DNA of 64,000 nt from Mucilaginibacter sp. JRF (GTDB lineage Bacteria; Bacteroidota; Bacteroidia; Sphingobacteriales; Sphingobacteriaceae): assembly GCF_015223065.1 (NCBI RefSeq), contig NZ_JADFBY010000005.1, forward strand, positions 62,001-126,000, given 5' to 3'. Both the position numbers and the translations under genes were made by a program. The notes beneath the pieces were generated by a model. The model saw only the letters and a list, made by a program, of their open reading frames with translations, had not been told where the DNA came from and did not search any database. Numbering within the stretch: position 1 is the stretch's first letter; each line of letters starts with the position of its first letter. Positions 1 to 8,919 of the stretch are shown here, piece after piece.

Positions 1-665
1 AAGCATTGCGTTACGGTATCATCGGCGCGTATGTATTTAGGGGTATCTGTTTGTTTTTGGCGGCATGGCTGGTAAAAATATGGTGGCTTAAACCGCTTGG
101 TGGTTTGTACCTGTTGTACCTGGCCTTTAACTATTTTAAGGGCAAAGCCGGTGGCGATAAGAATGAGGATGAATCCGTTAATAAAAGTGAGAGCTGGATA
201 TACAAATCAACCGTTGGTTTGATGGGTAACTTTTGGGCAACCGTAGCCCTGGTTGAGGTAATGGATCTTGCCTTTTCTATTGATAACGTGTTCGCGGCGG
301 TGGCATTTACCGATCATGTGTTCCTGATCTATACGGGCGTTTTCATTGGTATACTGGCCATGCGTTTTGTGGCGCAGGCTTTTGTTAAACTGATGGAGAA
401 GTTCACCTTTCTGGAAACTATCGCTTTTATCGTAATTGGTGTATTAGGGCTTAAGCTATCATCATCATTATACACGCATTTTTACCCGGAAACACCTTTG
501 GCGCATGCTATTGAGGGTGAGCGTACCGATCTGTTCGTATCCATATTTACCGTGGCCATATTTGTTATACCGGTAGTAACATCGTTATTGTTCAACTTCC
601 CGAAAAGGCACACCATTGAGCCCGAGGTTGCCGAGGATGCCGAAGAAGTACTGAAAAAGAGCTAA
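1..665 (+). CDS. TerC family integral membrane protein, 5' end cut off
   Basis: The gene runs in from before the window: the frame is open from the first bases, and the first residues (ALRYGIIGAY) match an internal TerC helix. About 220 residues remain. Several hydrophobic segments are visible, with the family's acidic membrane motif FSIDNVFA near visible residue 90 and GVFIGILAMRF after it. The tail is acidic and hydrophilic (EPEVAEDAEE). TerC proteins are linked to tellurite resistance and, in characterised members, to metal (manganese) export at the inner membrane; the substrate here is unknown. Its stop overlaps the pgpA start by one base (TAATG), so the two are probably co-transcribed. 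Family assignment is secure; the true start lies outside the window. Confidence 0.9.
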   Translation, partial: ALRYGIIGAYVFRGICLFLAAWLVKIWWLKPLGGLYLLYLAFNYFKGKAGGDKNEDESVNKSESWIYKSTVGLMGNFWATVALVEVMDLAFSIDNVFAAVAFTDHVFLIYTGVFIGILAMRFVAQAFVKLMEKFTFLETIAFIVIGVLGLKLSSSLYTHFYPETPLAHAIEGERTDLFVSIFTVAIFVIPVVTSLLFNFPKRHTIEPEVAEDAEEVLKKS

Positions 666-1120
666 TGAATAAACTGATCGCGTCCATATTTGGTATAGGC
701 TATTTAAAGGGTGGGGGCACATACGCCTCTATAGTTACCTGTGTGGTTATTTACTTTTTGTGGCAGGTGCCGGCGGTACTTGCCCCTTTGCCTGCAATTG
801 CTATCGGACTGGTTATATTATTCGCCGGCATTTATACCGGCGATAAGGTTGAACCCTTTTGGGGCAAGGATAGCTACCGTGTAGTTATTGACGAGGTAGC
901 CGGTATGTGGATAACCATGCTGTTCGTTCCGTTAAATAACATCAAACTGCTTATTGCCGGATTGATATTATTCCGCTTTTTTGATATGGTGAAGCCCCTG
1001 GGCGTTCGCCGTATGGAAGCGCTTAAGGGCGGTTTGGGCGTTATGATGGATGATGTGCTTGCCGGTGTTTACGCCCGTATAGTATTGCAGCTTATCATAT
1101 TTTCGGGCTTGTTGAAATAA
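665..1120 (+). CDS. pgpA: Phosphatidylglycerophosphatase A
   Basis: A 151-residue membrane protein of the PgpA family, which removes the phosphate from phosphatidylglycerol phosphate to give phosphatidylglycerol at the inner membrane. Family signatures seen are the N-terminal GxGYLKGGGTYAS region, the acidic stretch VVIDEVAGMW, FRFFDMVKPLG, and the C-terminal GGLGVMMDDVLAGVYA. The length is normal for the family. The ATG overlaps the stop of the upstream TerC gene, indicating translational coupling. No terminator is visible before the heme oxygenase gene 40 bases downstream, so read-through is possible. Confidence 0.93.
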   Translation: MNKLIASIFGIGYLKGGGTYASIVTCVVIYFLWQVPAVLAPLPAIAIGLVILFAGIYTGDKVEPFWGKDSYRVVIDEVAGMWITMLFVPLNNIKLLIAGLILFRFFDMVKPLGVRRMEALKGGLGVMMDDVLAGVYARIVLQLIIFSGLLK

Positions 1121-1160
1121 ACCGCCATTTTTAAAGTTTTTATAAAAAATACCCCAACAC

Positions 1161-1727
1161 ATGCTATCTGAAAAACTGAAAGACGAAACCAAAACATACC
1201 ACTACGAAACCGAGGTGGCACTGATAGGCCGCATAAAGGCCATAAAAGATAAACAGGATTACGCCGATCTGCTAAAAATGTTCTACGGCTACTTTGGCGG
1301 CCTTGAAAAGCATATTGATGCCGCTATTGATACCACGCTGATGGACGATTATCACCAGCGCCGCAAAACATCAGCCATTGCCGATGACCTGCAAGCGCTT
1401 GATGCCCCTGTACCTACTGTAGCCGGTGCTGATAACCTGCCCGTAATTGAAAACCATTTACAAGCTTTAGGCGCGCTATATGTTATTGAGGGGTCAACCC
1501 TTGGCGGTAAGATCATCAGTAAGATGATAGGCCAAAAGCTGGATGCATCAAACGGCGAAGCGCTAACGTTTTTTAACAGCTATGGCGAGGATACCGTAAA
1601 TATGTGGAACTCATTTAAGCAAAAAATGGATGCCCAGGCTAAAACCGAAGCAGAGCAAGCCGCCGTTGTTGAAACAGCCAACAGCACCTTTAAGCATTTT
1701 GCCAGCTGGATAGCCCGCGCTAATTAA
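1161..1727 (+). CDS. bphO: Biliverdin-producing heme oxygenase (phytochrome-associated)
   Basis: A 188-residue bacterial heme oxygenase, which opens heme to biliverdin, CO and iron. The N-terminal LKDETKTYHYETE carries the proximal heme-ligand histidine (His14), and the distal-helix motif YVIEGSTLGGKII is present near residue 110. It faces the bacteriophytochrome gene, which needs biliverdin as chromophore, so chromophore supply is the likely role. In many bacteria the two are co-directional; here they converge and the two stop codons share the bases TTAA at 1724-1727, leaving no room for a terminator. It could also serve iron release from heme, but the neighbour favours photoreception. Confidence 0.9.
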   Translation: MLSEKLKDETKTYHYETEVALIGRIKAIKDKQDYADLLKMFYGYFGGLEKHIDAAIDTTLMDDYHQRRKTSAIADDLQALDAPVPTVAGADNLPVIENHLQALGALYVIEGSTLGGKIISKMIGQKLDASNGEALTFFNSYGEDTVNMWNSFKQKMDAQAKTEAEQAAVVETANSTFKHFASWIARAN

Positions 1728-3946
1728 GCCGGGTTACTAAACTCTACAAAAAAGGTTGAGCCTTTGCCGGGTTCGCTATCCACCCATATTTTGCCGCGGT
1801 GTTTTTCAACAATACGCTTTACTATGGCCAGGCCAACACCGCTGCCCTCAATGTCTTTCACATCGTCGGTGCGGTTAAACAGTTCAAATATTTTAGGGAG
1901 TTGCTTAATATCGATCCCCAAACCATTATCTTTTATCTGGTAAAGCACACCGTTATCGGTGGCTTTGCCCTCAATGTTCACCACCTGCGGGGTTGATTTT
2001 TGGGAGTATTTTACCGCGTTGCTCAGCAAGTTGGCAAACACTTGCGATATCATCACCTGGTCGCCCTGAATGTCGGGCGTTTCGCCAATGGTAAGCTGTA
2101 TCGTGGCGTTGCTGTAAACCAGGCTCAGATCCTTAAGTATCTCGTTTACCATGGGCCCAACCTCTACATTCACAAAATTAATATCTGACCGACCGATGCG
2201 CGAGTAATCAAGCACCTCGTTTATCATGTAATTCATTTTGTTGGTACGATCAACAATGCGCTCAATAACACGCTGTGCTTCCGGGCGTATAGAGCTATCG
2301 CGGGTAAGCAGTTGCGAATAGCTTTTAATAACCGATAACGGGTTCTTTAAGTCGTGCGATATGGTGAAGCTGAAAGTGTCCAGCTCCTCGTAAGCCTGCT
2401 TTAACTTCTCGTTAAGCAAGCGTATGGCGCTTGCTTTTTGGTTGATGGCGTAGGTAAGCTCCTCCTTTAGGCGGATAACGGCCTTAACCTCCTCATTGCT
2501 CCAGGCTGCTGAGCGCGCCGTAACGGTTTCAGACCATGCCTCGAATGATTTCCGGGGCGATATGGTAAGTATGCCACTACTGTCAACCTCGGCCGGTTTT
2601 TCGGGATTACCTGCCCAGGTAATGTGCTGCAACTGCTCAGGCTTGAACCAAATAATGTATTCGCCCATCTCCTTTGAAATGGTTGATACGATGATACCAC
2701 TGGCTACATCCTTAAAGGCCAACGCCGCAGGGTATTGTTTGGATAGATGATCGGTGCTGAAAAAGGTATCGGTAATATCCGTTTTTATCCAGTTAATCAG
2801 TCCGTTCAGGTCATCGGCAGCGGGTACTTTGCCAAAGCTGATCAGGTTGTTTTCGTACAGCAACACCGCGCCCTCGGCATAGGTAACATCAAGCACGGTA
2901 ACATCCTGGGTGCTCAGGGCATCCTCAATACTGTTGCTGCGCTGCATGTGTTTTGATAGCTTATCAACACTGGCAAAAAGACGATCCTGCAAATGCTGGC
3001 TCTCCTCATCCTGCCTGAACTCCAATGCCGACGATAATATCTGCCCGATCAGTTTTGATGATTCGCGGGCCTTATAGTCAATATATCTCGGTGTATAATT
3101 ATGGCAGGCTATCAATCCCCAAAGCTCACCTTTATACAGCAGTGATATGCTGAAGCTTGAGCCCACCTCCATGTTTTTAAGGTACTGAATATGGATGGGC
3201 GATACCGCGCGTAATTGCGAGCAGGTCAGATCCAAAGGCTCCGGCTCACCATCAGCAAGGGTAATTATTTTTGAGGGTATGGCATTAACATCGGCAATAA
3301 GGCGGGTAAAATTGAGCTTGTAAAGCTCGCGGGCCTGCTTGGGTATGTCTGATGCCGGGTAATGCAAACCCAACCACGGTTCCAAATGGTTGTTCTTAGC
3401 TTCGGCAATAACCTCGCCGTGCCCGTCGGCCGCGAAACGGTAAATCATCACGCGGTCGTACCCTATAACTTTCTTTACCTGTTCGGCCGAGTTGTTAAGC
3501 AGGTTTTGCAAGTTCTTGTCGGCCAGCATTTCTGATATTGATCGGCCGATCATCTTCTGCATATCCACACTCATTTCGGCGGTTACAAGCTCAAATTCCA
3601 ATAAATACAGATCATTTACCGGTTGTATGATCAGGTAATAGTCCCGGCCGTTAAATTCGAATTGAAAAGGGTTGATCTGCTCAAATGTTTTGGTGTTTTT
3701 ACCCAGGGTGATCAGCTGACTAATGTAGCCTGTTTGCTCGCTGGGGTAAAGCACATATTCTACCTCGTCAAGGTGTTTGCCGAGCAAACGGGTGGGTAGC
3801 CCTTGTATAAAGTCACTAACGTTTTCGCTGTGATAACGGATGATGAATTCATCATCAACAGCGATCAGAAAACCATGCGGTTGAATTTGACCGGGAATGT
3901 GAATAGGTTCTCTATCGCAATTATTCAGATCAACATTAAATGACAT
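1724..3946 (-). CDS. bphP: Bacteriophytochrome sensor histidine kinase
   Basis: A 740-residue red/far-red photoreceptor kinase with the order PAS (about 1-115), GAF (about 140-310), PHY (about 320-500), HisKA and HATPase. The biliverdin-attaching cysteine is Cys10 in NNCDREPIHIPG. The GAF pocket keeps PASDIPKQARELY and RAVSPIHIQYLKNM with its pocket histidine. The H-box is FSFTISHDLKNPLSV; the ATP-lid motifs NLLSNAVKYS, DNGLGID and GSGVGLAIV are intact. There is no fused receiver domain and no cognate regulator beside it; the lone receiver at 58422 is far away. The partner is therefore unknown. Converges on the heme oxygenase gene. Confidence 0.95.
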   Translation of the reverse strand: MSFNVDLNNCDREPIHIPGQIQPHGFLIAVDDEFIIRYHSENVSDFIQGLPTRLLGKHLDEVEYVLYPSEQTGYISQLITLGKNTKTFEQINPFQFEFNGRDYYLIIQPVNDLYLLEFELVTAEMSVDMQKMIGRSISEMLADKNLQNLLNNSAEQVKKVIGYDRVMIYRFAADGHGEVIAEAKNNHLEPWLGLHYPASDIPKQARELYKLNFTRLIADVNAIPSKIITLADGEPEPLDLTCSQLRAVSPIHIQYLKNMEVGSSFSISLLYKGELWGLIACHNYTPRYIDYKARESSKLIGQILSSALEFRQDEESQHLQDRLFASVDKLSKHMQRSNSIEDALSTQDVTVLDVTYAEGAVLLYENNLISFGKVPAADDLNGLINWIKTDITDTFFSTDHLSKQYPAALAFKDVASGIIVSTISKEMGEYIIWFKPEQLQHITWAGNPEKPAEVDSSGILTISPRKSFEAWSETVTARSAAWSNEEVKAVIRLKEELTYAINQKASAIRLLNEKLKQAYEELDTFSFTISHDLKNPLSVIKSYSQLLTRDSSIRPEAQRVIERIVDRTNKMNYMINEVLDYSRIGRSDINFVNVEVGPMVNEILKDLSLVYSNATIQLTIGETPDIQGDQVMISQVFANLLSNAVKYSQKSTPQVVNIEGKATDNGVLYQIKDNGLGIDIKQLPKIFELFNRTDDVKDIEGSGVGLAIVKRIVEKHRGKIWVDSEPGKGSTFFVEFSNPA

Positions 3947-4224
3947 AAGGGGGGAATTGTATTTTTAAGTAAAGAATTATAACAAATATGAAAAATATCC
4001 GGTACTATAATAGAGCATAAACACAAAATGTTTTGTTTGCAGGCATATAAATACCGGTTACATATGTATTTAGAATATTTATTGCTCAAGCTTAAATGCC
4101 AAGGTTGTACGCTTCGTAATTTGGTTGATACAATAGAGGCTTTTGCTAAAAAAGTACATACGTTTTATAAGTATATGGTGTAGCTTTATGCTTGAAAATT
4201 CCACCATCACCTTATAATACCATT

Positions 4225-5361
4225 ATGAAGAAACTTTTTATGCCGGCCTTACTGGCTTCGGCAATTATAGTCCTGTCGTGCAGCATGAATCCTGCCGACA
4301 GTAAAAAAACTAAGGAAACCACTGTTGCCGATAGTACCGGCTTTACCGTAAAAACCATTTACACCGAGTTAAGCAATCCCTGGGGTATGGTTTGGCTGCC
4401 CGATGGCCGTATGCTGGTTACCGAGCGTGCCGGGGAGATATTGGTTTTTAAGAACGACAAATTCACCGGCGAAAAGCTGAAAGGCGTACCTGCCGTATTC
4501 AACAAAGGGCAGGGTGGTTTAATGGATATTAAGCTACACCCCGATTATAAAAAGAACGGCTGGATATACATTACCTACTCAAAACCGGTTGAAGGCGGTG
4601 CTACTACAGCCCTGGCCCGTTTTAAGCTTAAAGGGAATACCATAACCGATCTGGCTGATATTTATACCGCGAAGCCATACATCGGTGCCGATTTTCACTT
4701 TGGCAGCCGTGTAGTGTTTGATAAGGATGGCTACCTGTACGTAAGCTCGGGCGAGCGTGGTACACAACCAAAGGTGCAGGAGTTGGATAACGACCACGGT
4801 AAAATTCACCGTTTATTTGATGATGGCCGCATTCCGCCCGATAATCCGTTTGTTGGTCAGGCAGGCGCGCATGGCTCTATCTGGACTTTAGGGCACCGCA
4901 ACCCGCAGGGTATGGTTTACGATGCGGTTAACAATCGTATTTGGGAAGTTGAGCACGGCCCTAAAGGCGGCGATGAGCTTAACCTGATAGAGAAAGGTAA
5001 GAACTACGGTTGGCCAAAAACATCATACGGTATTAACTATGATGGTACAGTGCTTACACCTAATAAGGAATTGCCGGGTATTGAAAACCCTAAGCATTAT
5101 TGGGTACCATCAATTGCTACCTGTGGTTTAAGCATTGTAACCGGCGATAAATACCCGGGTTGGAAAGGTAACCTGCTGGTAGGCGCGCTTGCCCTGATGC
5201 ACATTAACCGTGTAACGCTTGATGGCACTGAATATAAATCAGAACAACGCTTGCTGCAAAACAAGGGCCGTTTCAGGTACGTAACCGAAAGCCCTGACGG
5301 TTACATCTACGCCCTGAGCGAAGGCCCGGGCGCTTTGCTGAAGCTTATACCTACAAAATAA
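4225..5361 (+). CDS. PQQ-dependent sugar dehydrogenase lipoprotein (glucose/sorbosone dehydrogenase family)
   Basis: A beta-propeller aldose dehydrogenase of about 378 residues that oxidises sugars using PQQ in the periplasm. Family motifs: NPWGMVWLPDGRMLVTERAG, QGGLMDIKLHPDY, FGSRVVFDKDGYLYVSSGER, HRNPQGMVYD and EVEHGPKGGDELNLI. I start it at the ATG at 4225, giving the lipoprotein signal MKKLFMPALLASAIIVLSC with lipid-bearing Cys19; an in-frame TTG at 4192 would put 11 polar residues in front of this signal. No PQQ biosynthesis gene lies in the window, so the cofactor may be scavenged or made elsewhere. A strong bidirectional terminator follows. Confidence 0.9.
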   Translation: MKKLFMPALLASAIIVLSCSMNPADSKKTKETTVADSTGFTVKTIYTELSNPWGMVWLPDGRMLVTERAGEILVFKNDKFTGEKLKGVPAVFNKGQGGLMDIKLHPDYKKNGWIYITYSKPVEGGATTALARFKLKGNTITDLADIYTAKPYIGADFHFGSRVVFDKDGYLYVSSGERGTQPKVQELDNDHGKIHRLFDDGRIPPDNPFVGQAGAHGSIWTLGHRNPQGMVYDAVNNRIWEVEHGPKGGDELNLIEKGKNYGWPKTSYGINYDGTVLTPNKELPGIENPKHYWVPSIATCGLSIVTGDKYPGWKGNLLVGALALMHINRVTLDGTEYKSEQRLLQNKGRFRYVTESPDGYIYALSEGPGALLKLIPTK

Positions 5362-5365
5362 TTGG

Positions 5366-5427
5366 CTGATGCTATAAAATAGAAACGGCAGCCCAATAAG
5401 GCAGCCGTTTCTATTTTATAGCATCAG
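5366..5427. terminator. Bidirectional terminator with a 24-bp perfect stem
   Basis: Left arm 5366-5389 and right arm 5404-5427 are exact reverse complements around a 14-base loop. The A/T-rich half of the stem supplies a U-tract on either strand. It sits between the convergent sugar dehydrogenase and gldB genes and serves both. Confidence 0.85.
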
Positions 5428-5430
5428 GCT

Positions 5431-6465
5431 TTACGGTCTATATTTCGATTCGTTCAATATCTTCTGCGCGTTGCGCTCGGCCATCAGTTGGGGCAGGGTA
5501 GTGTCGGGGTGCTTTTCCATATACTTGCGGACTATCTGCCAACCCGTCCAAACAGCCAGCTTGGGTGCCGACTCATTTTTTTCACCAAGACCGGGAGTGA
5601 AGGGGGCTTCGGTCAGGTATTTCTGTATCTGCAAGTAATCGGCATTGTACAGCAGGTTCTCATCCAAAAAATAAGCCCAAATGTCTTTTTTAAAGGTATT
5701 GCACCATTCCAGTTGTTTGGTGGTGTAGCCTATCTTGGTACTGTCGGGCACGTTGGGCAATACCTGATCCATCAGGTACATGATCTTGCCGTTGTAAACC
5801 ATTCGGGCCAGCAAACTTTTATCTGCTTTATTCTCGGGGAACATATCCTCGCGCACCACAGCCTCTACCACACGCGGGGTAATATTATCGGGCGTAAAGC
5901 GGCGCGATAAATAATGCGGATACGATTGTACCAGCGCGGGATAGAATTTTGATTTCGCCCCCAAAAACATATCCAACCCAATGGCCACATAACCATCACC
6001 AATAGATGTTTGCGCCTGAAAGCCCGAAAAGTAAGCGTAAACCTTCATCGGCTTAAACTGCGGGAAGTAGTATTTAATATGCCTGAAGGCATCGGTCAGC
6101 TCAGCTTCCTGCATGTCCATCGTCGGGTAAACCGAATCGACCTCGTGTTTCAGATCCTGGTAGGCCTTACCCGCGAATACCTGTTTCAGTGTGCCAAAGT
6201 AGGCGGTATCGGCAACGCTGCCGGCCTGTAATACACGCTCAACGTAATCCTGGTAAAAGCTGCCGTATTTTTTTTGCAGATAAGCGGCCTGCTGTGGCAT
6301 GGGCTTTACGGCCATCTTATCAAAATCCTGATCGAAACGCTCAATGGTAACATTGAGGTCAATATTACTTACATCAACCTTTTTGCTGTCGCCACAGGCG
6401 CAAAACAGCAGTATGATGCTAAAAATTAAGTAAATTTGTTTTGCTTTGTTACGGGTGGGTATCAT
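5431..6465 (-). CDS. gldB: Gliding motility lipoprotein GldB
   Basis: About 344 residues. GldB is required for gliding in Flavobacterium and is tied to the Gld/type IX secretion machinery. The lipoprotein signal MIPTRNKAKQIYLIFSIILL...CAC ends in a lipobox cysteine, followed by the family's start DLNVTIERFDQDFDKM; YVAIGLDMFLGAKSKFYP and YLMDQVLPNVPDSTKIGYT are further family-like blocks. I start at 6465; ATGs at 6471 and 6507 are in frame, but 6507 would overlap nadE and would lie upstream of a -7 box at 6478-6485. gldC, next to gldB in Flavobacterium, is absent here. Divergent from nadE. Confidence 0.88.
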   Translation of the reverse strand: MIPTRNKAKQIYLIFSIILLFCACGDSKKVDVSNIDLNVTIERFDQDFDKMAVKPMPQQAAYLQKKYGSFYQDYVERVLQAGSVADTAYFGTLKQVFAGKAYQDLKHEVDSVYPTMDMQEAELTDAFRHIKYYFPQFKPMKVYAYFSGFQAQTSIGDGYVAIGLDMFLGAKSKFYPALVQSYPHYLSRRFTPDNITPRVVEAVVREDMFPENKADKSLLARMVYNGKIMYLMDQVLPNVPDSTKIGYTTKQLEWCNTFKKDIWAYFLDENLLYNADYLQIQKYLTEAPFTPGLGEKNESAPKLAVWTGWQIVRKYMEKHPDTTLPQLMAERNAQKILNESKYRP

Positions 6466-6477
6466 GCTCATTCTGTA

Positions 6478-6485
6478 CAAACTTA
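6478..6485 (-). promoter_or_regulatory. Putative Bacteroidota -7 box for gldB
   Basis: TAAGTTTG on the minus strand matches the TAnnTTTG consensus and ends 12 bases before the preferred gldB ATG. No clear -33 TTG was found. The position supports a start at 6465 or 6471. Confidence 0.4.
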
Positions 6486-6505
6486 AAAAATAAGTATACA
6501 TTCTC

Positions 6506-8155
6506 ATGAAGATCGCTTTAGCACAGCTTAACTATCATATAGGTAATTTTGATTCGAATACAGAAAAGATAATCTCGGCCATCAAAAAGGCTAAGGGCGA
6601 GGGTGCCGACCTGGTTGTATTTGCCGAACTATGCGTATGCGGTTACCCCGCGCGCGATTTTCTGGAATTCCGCGAGTTTATAGGCCTTTGCGAAGATGCC
6701 GCCCAAAAAATAGCGCAGGAGTGTATCGATATTGCCTGCATTATAGGCATCCCAACGGAGAATAATAAACCCGAGGGTAAGGATCTGAGTAATTCAGCCT
6801 ATTTTATCAGCGAAGGGAAAATACAACACCGGGTAGATAAGGCTTTGTTGCCAAACTACGATGTATTTGATGAATACCGCTACTTTGAACCCTCGACCGA
6901 GTTTAACTGTATCGATTTTAAGGGTCACCGCATAGCGCTAACTATTTGCGAGGACTTATGGAATACCATTGAAAATCCGCTGTACATTACCCGCCCTATG
7001 GATACGCTGATACAGCAGCAACCAACGGTAATGATCAATATAGCAGCCTCGCCGTTTGCTTATAACCATGATGAGGAGCGTATTGAGATATTAAAAGATA
7101 ATGCCACCCGCTACAACCTGCCGCTGTTTTATGTGAACCAGGTAGGCGCGCAAACCGAGCTGATATTCGACGGAGGATCAATGGTGTTTGACAAAGGAGG
7201 GAACCTGCTCGACGAGCTACCTTATTTTGAGGAAAGCATCACTTATTATACCTTGGATGCTGATGGTGCGGTTAGCTTCGATCATCAATCAGGCGTTAAA
7301 CCTACCCGCCCTATTGATATTGAGCAGATACATCAAGGCTTGCTTTTAGGCATCCGCGATTATTTTCATAAATCGGGCTTTACAAGGGCTACCCTGGGTT
7401 TGTCGGGTGGTATTGATTCGGCGGTGGTGTGTGCGCTGGCTGCCGAGGCTTTAGGTCCGGAGAATGTGATGGCAGTGTTGCTTCCATCAAAATTCTCAAC
7501 AGATCATTCACTAAAAGATGCCGAGGATTTGGTGCGTAATTTGGGCTGTAAGTCAGAAACTATCGCTATAAAAGATGTTACCGATGCCTTTGAAACGGCA
7601 TTGGCGCCGCAATTCAAAACCTTGCCCTTCAATATTGCCGAGGAGAATATACAATCGCGCAGTCGTGCCGTGTTGTTGATGGCCATGTGTAATAAGTTTG
7701 GCTATATACTGCTCAACACATCCAACAAAAGCGAGGCTGCCGTGGGTTATGGCACTTTATATGGCGATATGTGCGGTGGTATATCAGTAATTGGCGATGT
7801 GTTTAAAACCCAGGTTTTCCAACTGGCAAGGTACCTGAACCGCGAGCGCGAGATTATACCTGAGAATACTATCGTCAAACCACCATCGGCAGAGTTAAGG
7901 CCAGATCAAAAAGATACTGATTCGCTGCCCGAATATGATGTTTTGGACAAGATATTGCAGGAGTATGTAGAGAACCGCTGTTCATCGTCAGAGATAATAC
8001 AGATGGGTTACGATGAAGCTATTGTGCGCAAGGTGATAAAGCTGGTAAATACCGCCGAGCATAAGCGTTACCAAACGCCGCCTATTTTGCGTGTATCGCC
8101 AAAGGCATTTGGTATGGGGCGCCGTATGCCAATAGTGGGTAAGTATCTGTCGTAA
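6506..8155 (+). CDS. nadE: Glutamine-dependent NAD+ synthetase
   Basis: A 549-residue two-domain enzyme making NAD+ from deamido-NAD+, ATP and glutamine. The N-terminal nitrilase-type glutaminase (about 1-270) shows the catalytic residues in VVFAELCVCGYP (Glu), KALLPNYDVFDEYRYF (Lys) and ALTICEDLW (Cys). The C-terminal synthetase (about 285-549) has the PP-loop LGLSGGIDSAVVCALAAE and LLNTSNKSEAAVGYGTLYGD. Length and order are standard. The ATG lies in the short divergent spacer with gldB. Confidence 0.97.
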   Translation: MKIALAQLNYHIGNFDSNTEKIISAIKKAKGEGADLVVFAELCVCGYPARDFLEFREFIGLCEDAAQKIAQECIDIACIIGIPTENNKPEGKDLSNSAYFISEGKIQHRVDKALLPNYDVFDEYRYFEPSTEFNCIDFKGHRIALTICEDLWNTIENPLYITRPMDTLIQQQPTVMINIAASPFAYNHDEERIEILKDNATRYNLPLFYVNQVGAQTELIFDGGSMVFDKGGNLLDELPYFEESITYYTLDADGAVSFDHQSGVKPTRPIDIEQIHQGLLLGIRDYFHKSGFTRATLGLSGGIDSAVVCALAAEALGPENVMAVLLPSKFSTDHSLKDAEDLVRNLGCKSETIAIKDVTDAFETALAPQFKTLPFNIAEENIQSRSRAVLLMAMCNKFGYILLNTSNKSEAAVGYGTLYGDMCGGISVIGDVFKTQVFQLARYLNREREIIPENTIVKPPSAELRPDQKDTDSLPEYDVLDKILQEYVENRCSSSEIIQMGYDEAIVRKVIKLVNTAEHKRYQTPPILRVSPKAFGMGRRMPIVGKYLS

Positions 8156-8225
8156 AAATATTTAAAAAGATGTTAAACCATTTATAGTGCCAAATGTCTA
8201 AACAAAAAAGGGAGATATAAGCGTC

Positions 8226-8861
8226 ATGAAAAGATTGATATACGCAGGGCTGGTGTTGTTCCTGCTTGGCGGGCTAAGCGCCTGCTCAAACTACCGTTAC
8301 TATACCGCTGCCAAAAACAAAACTAACCTGAGCGTGTACCGCAGCTTTGGCTTTGTTGAAGCGCCAAAACCAAGTAACAATCCACGTAAAATTTACGCTA
8401 ACGATATTGCCGACGCCAACATTAAGGACGCGGCCGTTGAAGCTTTGAAAGCAAAAGGCCTTGTTGAACAAACAGGCGAGCCCGACCTATTGGTGAACTA
8501 TACCACCATGACCGGCCGTGGTTATAAAACCAACTACTATGGTGGTGGCTGGGGCGGCTGGGGTTACCCGGGCTTCGGCTTTGGTTGGGGCGGCTGGGGT
8601 GGCTGGGGCTATCGTCCGTTTTGGGGCGGTGGCTGGGGCTACGGCGGCTGGGGTGGCGGCGGCGGTTTTGCCGAACGTGTACCATACCGCGAAGGCACCG
8701 TTATTATTGACCTGATAGACCGTAAAACCGGTAAAATGGTATGGCGTGGTTACGGTGTAGGCGAAGTGCGCAACCCGCAAAAAGCCATTAACGATCTGCC
8801 TAAAGTAGTAACCGGCATAATCGAAAAGCTTGATATAAATAACCCGCAACGTAAATCATAA
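8226..8861 (+). CDS. DUF4136 lipoprotein with Gly/Trp-rich insert
   Basis: A 211-residue lipoprotein: the signal MKRLIYAGLVLFLLGGLSAC has its lipobox cysteine at residue 20. The DUF4136 fold is split by a low-complexity stretch (about residues 100-152) built from GGW, GWG and YGG units; the domain resumes at EGTVIIDLIDRKTGKMVWRG and GEVRNPQKAINDLPKVV. The function of DUF4136 is unknown. The insert is encoded by ggctgg-like repeats, so its length is probably variable between strains. Single-gene unit closed by a terminator. Confidence 0.85.
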   Translation: MKRLIYAGLVLFLLGGLSACSNYRYYTAAKNKTNLSVYRSFGFVEAPKPSNNPRKIYANDIADANIKDAAVEALKAKGLVEQTGEPDLLVNYTTMTGRGYKTNYYGGGWGGWGYPGFGFGWGGWGGWGYRPFWGGGWGYGGWGGGGGFAERVPYREGTVIIDLIDRKTGKMVWRGYGVGEVRNPQKAINDLPKVVTGIIEKLDINNPQRKS

Positions 8862-8883
8862 ATTACGCTGACCTTATAAAATG

Positions 8884-8917
8884 GAAACGCCCCGTTGATT
8901 ATTCAGCGGGGCGTTTC
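8884..8917. terminator. Bidirectional rho-independent terminator
   Basis: An 11-bp GC-rich stem, GAAACGCCCCG (8884-8894) with its exact complement at 8907-8917, and a 12-base loop. It lies between the convergent DUF4136 gene and the small secreted-protein gene. Confidence 0.8.
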
Positions 8918-8919
8918 TA

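Noticed and set aside
3947..4224. Possible small RNA or regulator site in the spacer before the sugar dehydrogenase
   Set aside because: AT-rich and without a hairpin, -7 box or conserved word convincing enough to report.
4192..4225. Longer TTG start for the sugar dehydrogenase
   Set aside because: It would place 11 polar residues before a clean lipoprotein signal peptide that begins at the ATG at 4225.
8422..8849. Open frames opposite the DUF4136 gene
   Set aside because: They mirror the Gly/Trp-repeat region and have low-complexity Pro/Ala/Ser composition; the plus-strand protein has a signal peptide and family match.
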